The notes beneath the pieces are model-generated. The model was not told the origin of the DNA. It worked only from the letters and a program-made list of their open reading frames with translations, and made no database searches. The position numbers were made by a program, and so were the translations under genes. From the NCBI RefSeq assembly GCF_900172365.1, contig NZ_FWFJ01000009.1:51725-115724 (forward strand): 64,000 nucleotides of DNA, given 5' to 3'. The DNA comes from Roseovarius gaetbuli (GTDB lineage Bacteria; Pseudomonadota; Alphaproteobacteria; Rhodobacterales; Rhodobacteraceae). Below are positions 9,597 to 18,795 of this stretch, piece by piece. The number at the start of each line of letters is the position of its first letter. The stretch's first letter is position 1.

Positions 9597-10082
9597 ATGT
9601 GGTTATTTCTGGCTTTCATAGCGGTTCCGCTGATCGAAATTGCCCTCTTCGTTCAAGTGGGGGGTGCGATCGGCCTTTTGCCGACGCTGGCGATCGTCGT
9701 GATCACCGCCATACTCGGAAGCTGGCTTATCCGCAGGCAGGGCGCGATTGCGATGTCGAACCTTCGGCAATCGTTTTCCGATCTCGATGATCCGTCGGAA
9801 CATCTTGCCCATGGCGCGATGATCCTGTTTGCCGGCGCGCTTTTGTTGACGCCGGGGTTTTTCACCGATGCTATAGGGTTTTCTCTCATGGTGCCCTCTG
9901 TGCGGCGCGCCGTGTTCAATTTTATCCGCGCCCGCGTCAAGGTCGAGCGGTTTGAAATGGGGGGTCAGGCGCCCCGTGATCCGCGCCAACCCCATCAGCC
10001 CGATATCATCGAAGGCGAATATCAGGAGGTTGAGCCGCCCAAACGACCGACCCATGGGCCGTCAGGCTGGACAAAGCATTGA
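9597..10082 (+). CDS. fxsA: FxsA family membrane protein
   Basis: This is a small inner-membrane protein of about 161 residues. FxsA is known in E. coli for reducing F-plasmid exclusion of phage T7; its normal role is unclear. The N-terminal MWLFLAFIAVPLIEIALFVQVG and the GSWLIRRQG loop are the family signature; further hydrophobic segments follow, then a Pro-rich polar tail. I choose the ATG at 9597 because AAAGGAG lies 9 nt before it; the frame is open further upstream without a ribosome site. Confidence 0.9.
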   Translation: MWLFLAFIAVPLIEIALFVQVGGAIGLLPTLAIVVITAILGSWLIRRQGAIAMSNLRQSFSDLDDPSEHLAHGAMILFAGALLLTPGFFTDAIGFSLMVPSVRRAVFNFIRARVKVERFEMGGQAPRDPRQPHQPDIIEGEYQEVEPPKRPTHGPSGWTKH

Positions 10083-10145
10083 GCAGCGCAAACCATCCTG
10101 CTAAGCGATAGCCAAAGTATTTTGGACCTTCAGGAGAGACCAGAC

Positions 10146-10640
10146 ATGGCCGAAGAACAAAACGGTGCCGCCCAGGCAGCCCCGCAAGTCAAGATGAATA
10201 CCCTGTCACAGTTCGTGCGCGACCTGTCGTTTGAAAACGTCCTTGCCCAGCGTGGCACTGGCGGCGAAGTTCAGCCCGACGTTAGCGTTGCCGTCAACCT
10301 TGATGCCAAAAAGAGAAGCGTCGAGCATCAGTATGAAGTCTCGGTCAAACTTAACATCACGTCGAAAGACAAGACCGCGAATGAGCCGCTTTTCGTGATG
10401 GAAATGGATTATGTCGGCGTTTTCCACATTGAAAACGTGCCGGACGATCAAATTCATCCCTTCCTTCTTATCGAATGCCCTCGGATGATCTTCCCGTTCA
10501 TTCGCCGCATCGTCAGCGACGTGACCCGCGATGGTGGCTTTCCGGCGCTTAACCTTGAAAACATTGATTTCATGCAACTTTATCGCAATGAGATCACCCG
10601 CCGTCAGGCCCAGGCAGACGGTCAGAAGGCCGACGCCTAA
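10146..10640 (+). CDS. secB: Protein-export chaperone SecB
   Basis: SecB is a cytoplasmic tetrameric chaperone that keeps preproteins unfolded and delivers them to SecA. It has 164 residues. The core is recognisable from SVNVDAKK-like strand residues (AVNLDAKKRSVEHQYEVSVKLNI) through LLIECPRMIFPFIRRIVSDVTRDGGFPALNLENIDF. The start at 10146 follows CAGGAGAG; a 24-nt longer frame exists but would place the ribosome site inside the gene. It is convergent with dnaQ, sharing stop-codon bases. Confidence 0.96.
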   Translation: MAEEQNGAAQAAPQVKMNTLSQFVRDLSFENVLAQRGTGGEVQPDVSVAVNLDAKKRSVEHQYEVSVKLNITSKDKTANEPLFVMEMDYVGVFHIENVPDDQIHPFLLIECPRMIFPFIRRIVSDVTRDGGFPALNLENIDFMQLYRNEITRRQAQADGQKADA

Positions 10641-11335
10641 CCAAGCTTTTTCCAAAGCGCGCCGTCGCCCATCTTGTCGACAAAGGCTTGATGGGCGGCG
10701 GCTTCTTCTTCGGTGATCCGGGATACAAGTCGTGTCTGGCGCGGCTGTGGGCGCCAATCCTCGCCACCATCCTGTTTTTGGTCTCGACTGCTGGTTTGCG
10801 CGTCGGCAAGCACAAGATCAGGCTGACGACCGCCAATCAGCTCAAGGTAAACCTCTGCCAGAATCTCTGAATCGAGCAAGGCGCCGTGCAAAGTACGCGC
10901 GCCGTTATCAATCGAAAATCGGCGGCACAGCGCATCAAGCGAGGCGGGCGAACCGGGAAATTTCTTGCGCGCAATGGCCAGCGTATCAATCGCCTGCTCC
11001 CAAGGTAGCTGACGCATTTTAAGCCAGCCAAGCTCGGCGTTGAGAAATTTCATGTCAAATGCCGCGTTGTGAATCACAAGCGTGGCATCTTCGACGAAAT
11101 CCAGAAATTCCTGTGCAATGTCGGCAAAGAGCGGTTTGTCGCGAAGAAAGTCGTCGCCAAGGCCGTGAACCTCGAACGCGCCCTGCGGCATGGCCCTCTG
11201 AGGGTTGATGTACTTGTGAAAGGTGCGGCCGGTCGGCATGTGATTATAGAGCTCGACGGCGCCGATCTCGACAATGCGGTCGCCTTGCTCGGGCTCGAAT
11301 CCGGTTGTTTCGGTATCAAGGACGATTTCACGCAT
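10637..11335 (-). CDS. dnaQ: DNA polymerase III epsilon subunit (3'-5' proofreading exonuclease)
   Basis: This is the proofreading subunit of the replicative polymerase, 232 residues, a DEDDh exonuclease. Exo I DTETTGF begins at residue 7; Exo II is in VIHNAAFDMKFLN near 90-100; the Exo III His-Asp pair is in HGALLDSEILAEVY near 155. A C-terminal tail for binding the alpha subunit follows. The start overlaps the coaE stop, placing it at the end of a maf-aroE-coaE-dnaQ operon that runs away from oriC. Confidence 0.95.
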   Translation of the reverse strand: MREIVLDTETTGFEPEQGDRIVEIGAVELYNHMPTGRTFHKYINPQRAMPQGAFEVHGLGDDFLRDKPLFADIAQEFLDFVEDATLVIHNAAFDMKFLNAELGWLKMRQLPWEQAIDTLAIARKKFPGSPASLDALCRRFSIDNGARTLHGALLDSEILAEVYLELIGGRQPDLVLADAQTSSRDQKQDGGEDWRPQPRQTRLVSRITEEEAAAHQAFVDKMGDGALWKKLG

Positions 11336-11921
11336 CGGATATCTTCTTTCTGATCTCGGTCAGCACAGCCTGCACCTGTTCGCGCGCATGCTCAAGTGTG
11401 TCGGTCTCGATCACGTAATCCGCGCGGTGTCTCTTGATCTCATCAGGCAGTTGTTTTTCGCGGATCGCGTCAAACTGTGCCTCGCTCATTGTGCCCCGGC
11501 TTAACACCCTTTCCCGCTGGAGTTGGGGTGAAACAGTGACACAAACGACCGCATCCATGGATTTGTCTCCGCCTGTTTCAAACAGAAGCGGAATATCGAA
11601 CACACAGATGTCATCGCTACAGTTTTGCAAAAAGTCCTCTCGGTCCAAGGCCACCAGCGGGTGCACGATTTTCTCGATTTCCTGCAAAGCGCCAGGATCT
11701 TCGGAAATGATGTCTTTCAGCCGCGCACGCGACACCGCGCCATCCTCAATTGCCGTTGGAAACCTTGCCGCGATCGGGCCCACAGCAGCGCCGCCATTTG
11801 CGTATAACCGATGCACCGCCGCATCCGCATCCCAGAGCGCGCAACCTTCTTGCACAAACATCTGCGCAGTCGTCGACTTTCCCATTCCGATAGAGCCGGT
11901 CAGCCCAAGTTTGAAGGTCAT
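11328..11921 (-). CDS. coaE: Dephospho-CoA kinase
   Basis: CoaE phosphorylates dephospho-CoA, the last step of coenzyme A synthesis. It has 197 residues. Walker A GSIGMGKST is at residues 9-17, and the DADAAVH acid cluster and FDIPLLFETGGD substrate region are present. The start codon overlaps the aroE stop (4 nt) and the 3' end overlaps dnaQ by 8 nt. Confidence 0.95.
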   Translation of the reverse strand: MTFKLGLTGSIGMGKSTTAQMFVQEGCALWDADAAVHRLYANGGAAVGPIAARFPTAIEDGAVSRARLKDIISEDPGALQEIEKIVHPLVALDREDFLQNCSDDICVFDIPLLFETGGDKSMDAVVCVTVSPQLQRERVLSRGTMSEAQFDAIREKQLPDEIKRHRADYVIETDTLEHAREQVQAVLTEIRKKISDA

Positions 11922-12751
11922 CGCAAGACCGCGGCGCGTGTTGCGCTATCCACCGTCGGGCGAACGCCGAACCAGCGTTCAAATGCCGGGACGGCCTGAT
12001 GCAAGAGCATTCCAAGGCCATCAACCGTGACACATCCCGCCTTTTCCGCCTCGATCAACAGCCGTGTCTTGAGCGGCGCATAGACGATGTCGGTCACCAA
12101 TGTGCCCTTGCGCAAGCCATCCAGGGGCACCCGTAAAGGCGGTTTCCCCAACATGCCAAGCGATGTGGTGTTCACCACGGTCACAGCTTCTTCAAGCATA
12201 TTGCCGGCCTGAACCCAATCAACCACCTGAATGCGTTTGCCAAACTCGGATTGAAGCGCCTCGGCGCGCACGCGGGTGCGGTTTGACATCAATATCTCGG
12301 GCACGCCAACATCCAAGAGCGAGGCAACAATCGCCCGTGCGGCGCCGCCGGCGCCAAGAACGGCGGCGGGGCCGGATTTCGGATCCCAATCCGGCGCATT
12401 CTGGCGCAGGTTCTGAATGAACCCATACCCATCCGTATTATCGGCGTGAATCTTGCCATCCTTGCGAAAGATCAAGGTATTCGCCGCCCCGATCAAGGTT
12501 GCGCGATCGGTCACAAGATCGGCCAGTTCCAACGCAAGCTCTTTGTACGGCACGGTGATGTTCACCCCGACAAACCCCATCTTCGGAAGGGTCTTAAGGA
12601 CATTTTCAAGATCATCAGCCGCCACGTCCATCGGAATGTAATACCCTGGAATTCCAAGTGTCTTGAGCCAGTGACCGTGAAGCTGCGGCGATTTCGAGTG
12701 GGCGATCGGCGATCCGATGACGCCAGCCAGAGGAATTTTTGCTTGGCTCAT
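11918..12751 (-). CDS. aroE: Shikimate dehydrogenase (NADP+)
   Basis: AroE reduces 3-dehydroshikimate to shikimate in aromatic amino acid synthesis. It has 277 residues. The substrate site is shown by GSPIAHSKSPQLH near residue 13, NITVPYK with the catalytic lysine near 64-70, and ADNTDGYGF near 98. The NADP Rossmann motif VLGAGGAARAI is near 131. It overlaps maf and coaE by 4 nt on each side, in the leftward run from oriC. Confidence 0.96.
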   Translation of the reverse strand: MSQAKIPLAGVIGSPIAHSKSPQLHGHWLKTLGIPGYYIPMDVAADDLENVLKTLPKMGFVGVNITVPYKELALELADLVTDRATLIGAANTLIFRKDGKIHADNTDGYGFIQNLRQNAPDWDPKSGPAAVLGAGGAARAIVASLLDVGVPEILMSNRTRVRAEALQSEFGKRIQVVDWVQAGNMLEEAVTVVNTTSLGMLGKPPLRVPLDGLRKGTLVTDIVYAPLKTRLLIEAEKAGCVTVDGLGMLLHQAVPAFERWFGVRPTVDSATRAAVLR

Positions 12752-13347
12752 TGTTCGATGTCTCCTCGTAGCGTCAAATAGGATAGCAGGTCCAGCAACG
12801 GCAGGCCCAGTACAGTGAAGTAATCGCCTTCGACGCGGGAAAACAACCGTACACCTTCTTCTTCTAGCTTATAGGCCCCAACCGAATGTCGGATACTCTC
12901 CCAATTCCGCTCGATATAGCCATCAAGGTAGGCGTCGGAAAACGATCGCATTGTCATGCGTACAACACCGACATGCCGCCAAATCGCCTTACCGCCCTCA
13001 CAGATCACCGCAGCCGACAAGAGGTCATGGCGCTTACCCCGCATATCACCAAGCTGCGCGCGGGCCTCTTGGGGGGTGGCAGGCTTTGATAAAAGTCGGC
13101 CTTGAAGATTCAGAACCTGATCACAACCGATCACCAATGCATCGGGGCGTTTCGCACTTACTTTTGTTGCCTTCAATTCGGCCAGTGCATCGGTAATATC
13201 GCGCGGTGATGCGTCCTCGGCCAGCATGGAACTTCGAACCGTTTCTTCGTCAACGCGGGCGGCAACGACATCGAAATCCAACCCGGCGTTTCGCAAAAGC
13301 GTTTGCCGAATGTCAGAGGTGGAGGCGAGAATAAGAGGCTGAGGCAT
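12748..13347 (-). CDS. maf: Maf-family nucleotide pyrophosphatase
   Basis: Maf proteins hydrolyse non-canonical or modified nucleoside triphosphates such as m7GTP, dTTP or UTP analogues. It has 199 residues. ILASTSDIRQTLL near the N-terminus, the DEET motif (VDEETVRSS) and VIGCDQVL are family motifs. Which Maf subclass it belongs to is not clear. It is the first gene of the leftward run. Its start codon touches a perfect DnaA box (13347-13355), so its promoter must lie in oriC. Confidence 0.93.
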   Translation of the reverse strand: MPQPLILASTSDIRQTLLRNAGLDFDVVAARVDEETVRSSMLAEDASPRDITDALAELKATKVSAKRPDALVIGCDQVLNLQGRLLSKPATPQEARAQLGDMRGKRHDLLSAAVICEGGKAIWRHVGVVRMTMRSFSDAYLDGYIERNWESIRHSVGAYKLEEEGVRLFSRVEGDYFTVLGLPLLDLLSYLTLRGDIEQ

Positions 13348-13355
13348 GTGGATAA
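13347..13355 (-). promoter_or_regulatory. DnaA box (perfect TTATCCACA)
   Basis: The plus strand reads TGTGGATAA, the exact complement of the consensus DnaA box. It abuts the maf start codon at the left edge of the presumed origin, so DnaA bound here could also affect maf transcription. Confidence 0.8.
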
Positions 13356-13636
13356 CCCATGGGAAAGATTACCTGGTTATTAAGAACAATTACCCGGTAA
13401 ATCCATCCCAGCCTGATTTTCCACCGTATTACCCTGATCTCGTGTGCTTGTCAGAGGTTTTTACCTCTGTGGGAAAGGATAAAGGGATGTTGTGTATTCT
13501 AGCCTGTAATTCAAAGTTATCCTCTATTGGTGAATGATCTATTAAGCTTTAAGTTTTAGTATAAGCCCTAGAATTAAAGTAATAATTTTGACTTATGTTT
13601 TTTCGAAAACTTGATGCCTTTAAATCGTACACAGAG

Positions 13637-13645
13637 TTATCCACC
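13637..13645 (+). promoter_or_regulatory. DnaA box (one mismatch, TTATCCACC)
   Basis: Eight of nine bases match TTATCCACA. It lies beside the AT-rich stretch, 27 nt from another near-consensus box in the same orientation. Confidence 0.7.
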
Positions 13646-13671
13646 TGTTTTTAACCCTGTTGAAAACCCAA

Positions 13672-13680
13672 TAATCCACA
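13672..13680 (+). promoter_or_regulatory. DnaA box (one mismatch, TAATCCACA)
   Basis: Eight of nine bases match TTATCCACA, on the same strand as the box at 13637 and immediately before the second AT-rich tract (13681-13740). Confidence 0.6.
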
Positions 13681-13765
13681 GAAATTAACCTGCCTAAATA
13701 AAACAACAATCTTTCTTATATATCTTTTAATTATTAGAAAGGCAGGAACCCGAGCGAGGATAGAC

Positions 13766-14215
13766 ATGCCTGATTTCCTGATCACCCTTTATCCCTGGAT
13801 CAAGGCCTTTCATGTCATGTCGGTGATATCTTGGATGGCAGGGCTGTTCTATCTGCCTCGGCTGTTCGTCTATCACACCGAACAATCGACGCCTGGCGAT
13901 AGCCGGGATGAAGTGTTTCAGGTCATGGAAATGAAATTGCTCAGAGTGATCATGAATCCGGCAATGGTGGCCACATGGCTTTTCGGGATCATTCTTGTGC
14001 TGACCCCCGGTGTTGTCGATTGGTCGGCGGTCTGGCCGTATACCAAGATCGTCGGCATCTTTGTGATGACTTGGTTTCATCATTGGCTTGGGTTGCGCCG
14101 CAAAGAGTTTGCCAGCGGCCAGAACACCCGCACAGGCCGTCAGCATCGCATGATGAACGAGGTCCCTACCCTTGCCATGGTGGTGATCGTTCTTTCGGTC
14201 GTGGTGCGGTTTTAA
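13766..14215 (+). CDS. hemJ: Protoporphyrinogen oxidase HemJ
   Basis: HemJ oxidises protoporphyrinogen IX to protoporphyrin IX in many alphaproteobacteria lacking HemG and HemY. It has 149 residues with about four membrane segments. The conserved N-terminal region FHVMSVISWMAGLFYLPRLFVYH contains the family's conserved histidines; TWFHHWLGLRRKEF follows in the second half, and the R-NEVPT region near the end is typical. It is the first gene to the right of oriC. hemW and hemH are elsewhere in the window. Confidence 0.9.
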   Translation: MPDFLITLYPWIKAFHVMSVISWMAGLFYLPRLFVYHTEQSTPGDSRDEVFQVMEMKLLRVIMNPAMVATWLFGIILVLTPGVVDWSAVWPYTKIVGIFVMTWFHHWLGLRRKEFASGQNTRTGRQHRMMNEVPTLAMVVIVLSVVVRF

Positions 14216-14334
14216 GGCCCTCATTGACGAAACGGGGTTTGATGCGTATGTAGCGGTCAAGCGCCCGTCCGGGTGGCCTGTTTTCCATTACTGAATGATA
14301 CATGCGCCCATCGGGTGCAGCTGAGGGTTTTCCC

Positions 14335-15606
14335 ATGACCGAAGAACGTCTGAACCTTGCCGATCTCAAAGCGATGACCGCGAAAGATCTTCTTGCGATC
14401 GCAGAGGACCTTGAGATCGAGAATGCCTCGACCATGCGTAAGGGCGAGATGATGTTCTCGATCCTCAAAGAGCGGGCCGAGGATGGATGGACCGTTTTCG
14501 GCGATGGCGTGCTTGAGGTGCTTCAGGATGGGTTCGGGTTTTTGCGCTCGACCGAGGCAAACTATCTTCCGGGTCCCGATGACATCTATGTTTCCCCGGA
14601 TATGATCCGCCAATATTCGCTTCGCACCGGCGATACGATTGATGGCGAGATGAAACAGCCCGATGAGACTGAGCGGTATTTCGCCCTGACGTCTGTAACG
14701 CAGATCAACTATGAAGACCCCGAAAAGGCACGTCACAAGATCGCCTTTGACAACCTCACACCGCTTTATCCGGATGAACGGATGACGATGGAGATTGAAG
14801 ATCCGACCATCAAGGATCGTTCGGCGCGGGTGATCGATCTTGTCGCGCCGATTGGTAAAGGCCAGCGGTCGCTTATCGTGGCTCCGCCGCGGACGGGTAA
14901 AACCGTCTTGCTTCAGAATATCGCGAACAGCATCGGCAAGAACCATCCCGAATGCTATCTGATCGTTTTGCTGATTGATGAACGTCCCGAAGAGGTCACG
15001 GACATGCAGCGCTCGGTCAAAGGCGAGGTTGTCAGCTCTACCTTTGATGAGCCCGCAACACGCCACGTTGCCGTATCCGAAATGGTGATTGAAAAAGCCA
15101 AGCGTCTGGTCGAGCATAAACGAGATGTTGTTATTCTTCTCGATTCAATCACAAGACTTGGTAGGGCTTACAACACAGTTGTGCCGTCGTCAGGCAAAGT
15201 TTTGACCGGTGGTGTCGACGCTAACGCGCTTCAACGTCCCAAGCGTTTCTTTGGTGCGGCGCGTAACATCGAAGAAGGTGGATCACTTACCATCATCGCA
15301 ACTGCCCTGATTGATACCGGAAGCCGGATGGATGAGGTCATCTTTGAAGAGTTCAAAGGTACCGGCAACTCGGAAATCGTGCTTGATCGCAAGGTTGCGG
15401 ATAAGCGGGTGTTCCCCGCCATCGACATTCTGAAATCAGGAACCCGGAAAGAGGATTTGTTGATCGACAAACTCGATCTTCAGAAAACCTTTGTTCTGCG
15501 CCGAATTCTCAACCCGATGGGCACAACCGATGCCGTCGAGTTCCTGCTGTCCAAGTTGAAGCAGACCAAGTCGAATGCAGAATTCTTTGACTCGATGAAT
15601 ACCTGA
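14335..15606 (+). CDS. rho: Transcription termination factor Rho
   Basis: Rho is the hexameric RNA helicase that ends transcription at untranslated C-rich RNA. It has 423 residues from the ATG at 14335, which matches the usual [12 protein letters not shown] start; an in-frame ATG 33 nt upstream lacks a ribosome site. The N-terminal RNA-binding domain contains GFGFLRS, and Walker [13 protein letters not shown] is near residue 182-193. A 119-nt leader separates it from hemJ and may carry Rho autoregulation, as known in E. coli; nothing in the leader proves this. Confidence 0.97.
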   Translation: MTEERLNLADLKAMTAKDLLAIAEDLEIENASTMRKGEMMFSILKERAEDGWTVFGDGVLEVLQDGFGFLRSTEANYLPGPDDIYVSPDMIRQYSLRTGDTIDGEMKQPDETERYFALTSVTQINYEDPEKARHKIAFDNLTPLYPDERMTMEIEDPTIKDRSARVIDLVAPIGKGQRSLIVAPPRTGKTVLLQNIANSIGKNHPECYLIVLLIDERPEEVTDMQRSVKGEVVSSTFDEPATRHVAVSEMVIEKAKRLVEHKRDVVILLDSITRLGRAYNTVVPSSGKVLTGGVDANALQRPKRFFGAARNIEEGGSLTIIATALIDTGSRMDEVIFEEFKGTGNSEIVLDRKVADKRVFPAIDILKSGTRKEDLLIDKLDLQKTFVLRRILNPMGTTDAVEFLLSKLKQTKSNAEFFDSMNT

Positions 15607-15633
15607 TTCAGCCACCATAACGGGGGCGTGCTC

Positions 15634-16920
15634 ATGGACACGATCTATGCTTTGTCTACGGCGCAGGGAAAGGCCGGGGTCGCGGTTGTTCGCGTCTCTG
15701 GCCCAAGCGCGTTGGATGCCTGTCAGACGATCTGCGGTGATATTCCTGCGTTTCGTCGTGCGTCATTGCGTGTTTTGGTGGATCAGGATGGCGCGCGCCT
15801 GGACGAAGCCCTTGTTCTGACCTTCCCCGAGGATCAAAGTTTTACTGGCGAGCCTGTCGTAGAATTTCAGGTTCACGGTAGCATCGCGGTGGTATCCGCC
15901 GTTCTCGATGCTCTGGCAAAGGTTGGTGGCTTGCGGCCGGCCGAGCCCGGCGAATTCACGCGACGCGCCCTTGAAAACGGACGGCTAGATCTTGCCCAAG
16001 TCGAAGGACTTGCCGATCTCATTGAATCCGAAACCGAGGCACAACGCCAACAGGCGCTCCGCGTCTTGGCCGGTGATCTTGGCCGTAAATGCGAGGAATG
16101 GCGTAAAAGCCTGATCCGCGCGGCGGCGCTGCTTGAGGCAACGATAGATTTCGCCGACGAAGAGGTTCCTGTTGATGTCTCACCCGAGGTTACCGACCTT
16201 GTCGCGGGGGTTTCGTCTGCCCTCAAGCTTGAGATAGCAGGCGTAGCGGCGGCCGAGCGCATCCGGACTGGGTTTGAGGTCGCGATTGTTGGTGCGCCGA
16301 ACGTGGGAAAGTCCACACTTTTAAATGCGCTTGCGGGGCGAGACGCCGCGATCACTTCGGAATTCGCTGGAACCACGCGCGATGTGATTGAGGTTCGAAT
16401 GGATCTGGCGGGGCTTCCGGTTACCCTTCTTGATACGGCCGGCCTTCGCGATACCCAAGATGCGGTCGAATCGATTGGGATAGAACGGGCACGGGATCGA
16501 GCAGACCGCGCAGACTTGCGGGTTTTCCTGGTCACTGAGGGCCAGGAACCCGAGTTGCCGCCACGGAGCGGTGATATTGTTTTACGGGCCAAGGCCGATC
16601 TGCTTGCTAATCCAACTGGCGCTATTTCCGGAAAAACCGGGCTTGGCCTATCTTCCCTTGTGGATGAAATCACGAAAACCCTAAGCGCACGGGCGTCTGG
16701 CGCGGGTCTTGCAACCCGCGTGCGCCACAGAGAGGCCATGCAGCGTGGGCTTGAATCGCTTAATGACGCCATGACTCTTATCCCATTTGGCGAAGAGACA
16801 GCAGATATTGCCGCAGAAGAGCTAAGGACATCTATCCGCGCACTTGATTCTCTGGTAGGACGCATCGATATCGAAAATGTGCTGGGTGAAATCTTTGCGA
16901 GTTTTTGCCTCGGAAAGTGA
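15634..16920 (+). CDS. mnmE: tRNA modification GTPase MnmE
   Basis: With MnmG this GTPase makes the 5-carboxymethylaminomethyl (cmnm5) modification on wobble uridines. It has 428 residues from the ATG at 15634. An N-terminal folate-binding domain ([23 protein letters not shown]) is followed by a helical domain, a G domain with GAPNVGKST near 220, and the C-terminal CLGK with the conserved cysteine. It is followed by mnmG after 12 nt, so both partner genes are co-expressed. Confidence 0.97.
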   Translation: MDTIYALSTAQGKAGVAVVRVSGPSALDACQTICGDIPAFRRASLRVLVDQDGARLDEALVLTFPEDQSFTGEPVVEFQVHGSIAVVSAVLDALAKVGGLRPAEPGEFTRRALENGRLDLAQVEGLADLIESETEAQRQQALRVLAGDLGRKCEEWRKSLIRAAALLEATIDFADEEVPVDVSPEVTDLVAGVSSALKLEIAGVAAAERIRTGFEVAIVGAPNVGKSTLLNALAGRDAAITSEFAGTTRDVIEVRMDLAGLPVTLLDTAGLRDTQDAVESIGIERARDRADRADLRVFLVTEGQEPELPPRSGDIVLRAKADLLANPTGAISGKTGLGLSSLVDEITKTLSARASGAGLATRVRHREAMQRGLESLNDAMTLIPFGEETADIAAEELRTSIRALDSLVGRIDIENVLGEIFASFCLGK

Positions 16921-16924
16921 GGAG

Positions 16925-16940
16925 TGTTTCACGTGAAACA
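16925..16940 (+). promoter_or_regulatory. parS: parS site 1 (perfect 16-bp palindrome)
   Basis: TGTTTCACGTGAAACA is identical to the consensus ParB-binding site. It covers the gap between the mnmG ribosome site and the start codon plus the first codons. parA and parB lie 2.5-4.2 kb downstream and oriC 3.2 kb upstream. Confidence 0.95.
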
Positions 16941-18795
16941 TTTTGACGTCATTGTAATCGGCGGCGGTCACGCCGGGGCGGATGCTGCGCATGGCGCGGC
17001 GCGTATGGGCGCGCGTACCGCACTTGTCACCCTAACACGCGAAAGTATTGGCGTGATGTCGTGCAATCCGGCAATTGGTGGCTTGGGCAAAGGGCATCTC
17101 GTCCGGGAAATTGATGCCCTCGATGGCGTCATGGGGCGTGTCGCGGATAAGGCTGGTATTCAGTTTCGCCTTTTGAACCGGCGCAAAGGCCCCGCTGTTC
17201 AGGGCCCCCGCGCCCAAGCAGACCGCAAAATTTACCGCGAAGAAATGCAGGCAGAGATTGCTGCGCAACCCAACCTTACTGTCATTGAAGGCGAGGCCTC
17301 TGATTTCATCCTCAACGATGGGCGCGTGAGCGGTGTCGTGTTGGATGACGGAAGTGAGATTACTGCGGGCGCCGTTGTTTTGACAACCGGGACATTTCTG
17401 CGTGGTGTGATCCATATTGGCGACGTGTCCCGGCCTGGCGGGAGAATGGGGGATCGCCCCTCTGTCAAGTTGGCGGAGCGGATAGATTCATTCAATCTTC
17501 CCCTCGGCCGTCTGAAAACGGGGACACCACCGCGCCTGAATGGCAAGACAATTGCCTGGGATACCCTCGAAGCACAGCCGGGCGACGATGACCCTGTGAT
17601 GTTTTCCTTTTTGTCTACGCGCCCTCCCGCGCGGCAGGTTTCCTGTGGCATAACCTATACAAACGAGGCAACCCACGACATCATTCGTGAGAATCTTAAC
17701 CGATCTGCCATGTACGGGGGCCACATTGATGGTATCGGGCCGCGTTATTGCCCGTCGATCGAAGATAAGATCGTGCGATTTGCCGATAAAACCTCACATC
17801 AGATATTTCTGGAGCCTGAAAGCCTTTCGGATGACGTTGTGTACCCAAACGGGATTTCAACGTCTTTGCCAGAGGAGGTGCAGGTAGACTACGTGCGTTC
17901 GATCGCCGGATTGGAAAGCGCTGAAATCCTTCAGCCCGGTTACGCGATTGAATATGACTACGTCGATCCGCGCGCCTTGGACAGTACATTGGCTGTCAAA
18001 GACGTGCCCGGGCTTTATCTTGCTGGTCAAATCAACGGAACAACCGGGTATGAAGAGGCTGCCGCTCAGGGGCTTGTCGCCGGTATCAATGCCGCGCTGT
18101 CCGTTCAAGGTAGAGAGCCCGCAAATTTCAGTCGTACAAATAGCTACATTGGCGTGATGATTGATGATCTGACAACGCGCGGTGTAAGTGAGCCCTACCG
18201 CATGTTTACCTCGCGTGCCGAATTTCGCCTGTCTTTGCGCGCTGACAACGCGGATCAGCGGCTAACGCCAATTGGCCTTGCGCTTGGGTGTGTTGGAGAG
18301 AGCCGAAAAGCCAGTTTTGAGGATAAAATGGCTCGCCTCACCAGTGGCCGCGCGATCCTTGAAGGTAAGAGCTTCACGCCGCGAGAGCTTTCAGAGTCTG
18401 GGCTCAAAATCTCTCAAGATGGCGCCCGACGGAGCGGGTTTCAAATACTTGCTTATCCTGACGTGACGTTTTCGGATCTTTTGCGGATTGATGACAGTCT
18501 TTCGGACATTGATCCAGAATGTCGTGCGCAGCTTGAAAAGGACGCTCTGTATTCAAATTACATCGAGCGCCAAAATCGCGACGTCGAAATGATGAAACGA
18601 GATGAAGCACAGGTCATTCCCACCGACTTTTCTTTTGGTGAGATTGATGGGCTATCCAACGAGCTGAAATCTAAATTGAGTACCGCTCGGCCGGAAAACC
18701 TCGCGCAGGCAGCCCGGATTGATGGAATGACGCCCGTCGCCCTCACGCTTATTCTTGCGAGGTTGCGTCATGGGCGCCGGGACCAGTCCGCATGA
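16933..18795 (+). CDS. mnmG: tRNA uridine 5-carboxymethylaminomethyl modification enzyme MnmG (GidA)
   Basis: MnmG is the FAD/NADH-using partner of MnmE in wobble-uridine modification. I choose the GTG at 16933 ([17 protein letters not shown]): TGAGGAG ends 8 nt before it, whereas the GTG at 16924 has no usable ribosome site. That gives 620 residues, the normal length. The FAD motif [10 protein letters not shown] begins at residue 6, and [12 protein letters not shown] holds a conserved cysteine near 277. The start codon lies in the centre of parS site 1. Its stop overlaps the rsmG start. Confidence 0.96.
   Translation: MKHFDVIVIGGGHAGADAAHGAARMGARTALVTLTRESIGVMSCNPAIGGLGKGHLVREIDALDGVMGRVADKAGIQFRLLNRRKGPAVQGPRAQADRKIYREEMQAEIAAQPNLTVIEGEASDFILNDGRVSGVVLDDGSEITAGAVVLTTGTFLRGVIHIGDVSRPGGRMGDRPSVKLAERIDSFNLPLGRLKTGTPPRLNGKTIAWDTLEAQPGDDDPVMFSFLSTRPPARQVSCGITYTNEATHDIIRENLNRSAMYGGHIDGIGPRYCPSIEDKIVRFADKTSHQIFLEPESLSDDVVYPNGISTSLPEEVQVDYVRSIAGLESAEILQPGYAIEYDYVDPRALDSTLAVKDVPGLYLAGQINGTTGYEEAAAQGLVAGINAALSVQGREPANFSRTNSYIGVMIDDLTTRGVSEPYRMFTSRAEFRLSLRADNADQRLTPIGLALGCVGESRKASFEDKMARLTSGRAILEGKSFTPRELSESGLKISQDGARRSGFQILAYPDVTFSDLLRIDDSLSDIDPECRAQLEKDALYSNYIERQNRDVEMMKRDEAQVIPTDFSFGEIDGLSNELKSKLSTARPENLAQAARIDGMTPVALTLILARLRHGRRDQSA

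Larger units (their letters stand above)
13348..13765. other. oriC: Probable chromosomal replication origin (oriC)
   Basis: This 418-nt gap has no convincing gene. It is much richer in A+T than its surroundings, especially 13518-13640 and 13681-13740, which would suit DNA unwinding. It holds a perfect DnaA box (13347-13355, reverse strand) and two with one mismatch each (13637-13645, 13672-13680), plus weaker candidates near 13417 and 13468. Genes on both sides run away from it, and rho-mnmE-mnmG-rsmG-parAB with parS sites lie just to the right. In Caulobacter the same maf-aroE-coaE-dnaQ cluster flanks the origin. Assignment is by pattern and synteny; no skew calculation was possible. Confidence 0.82.

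Noticed and set aside
13346..13537. 63-codon frame inside the presumed origin
   Set aside because: No ribosome site, lies over DnaA boxes and AT-rich DNA, and the residues look random.
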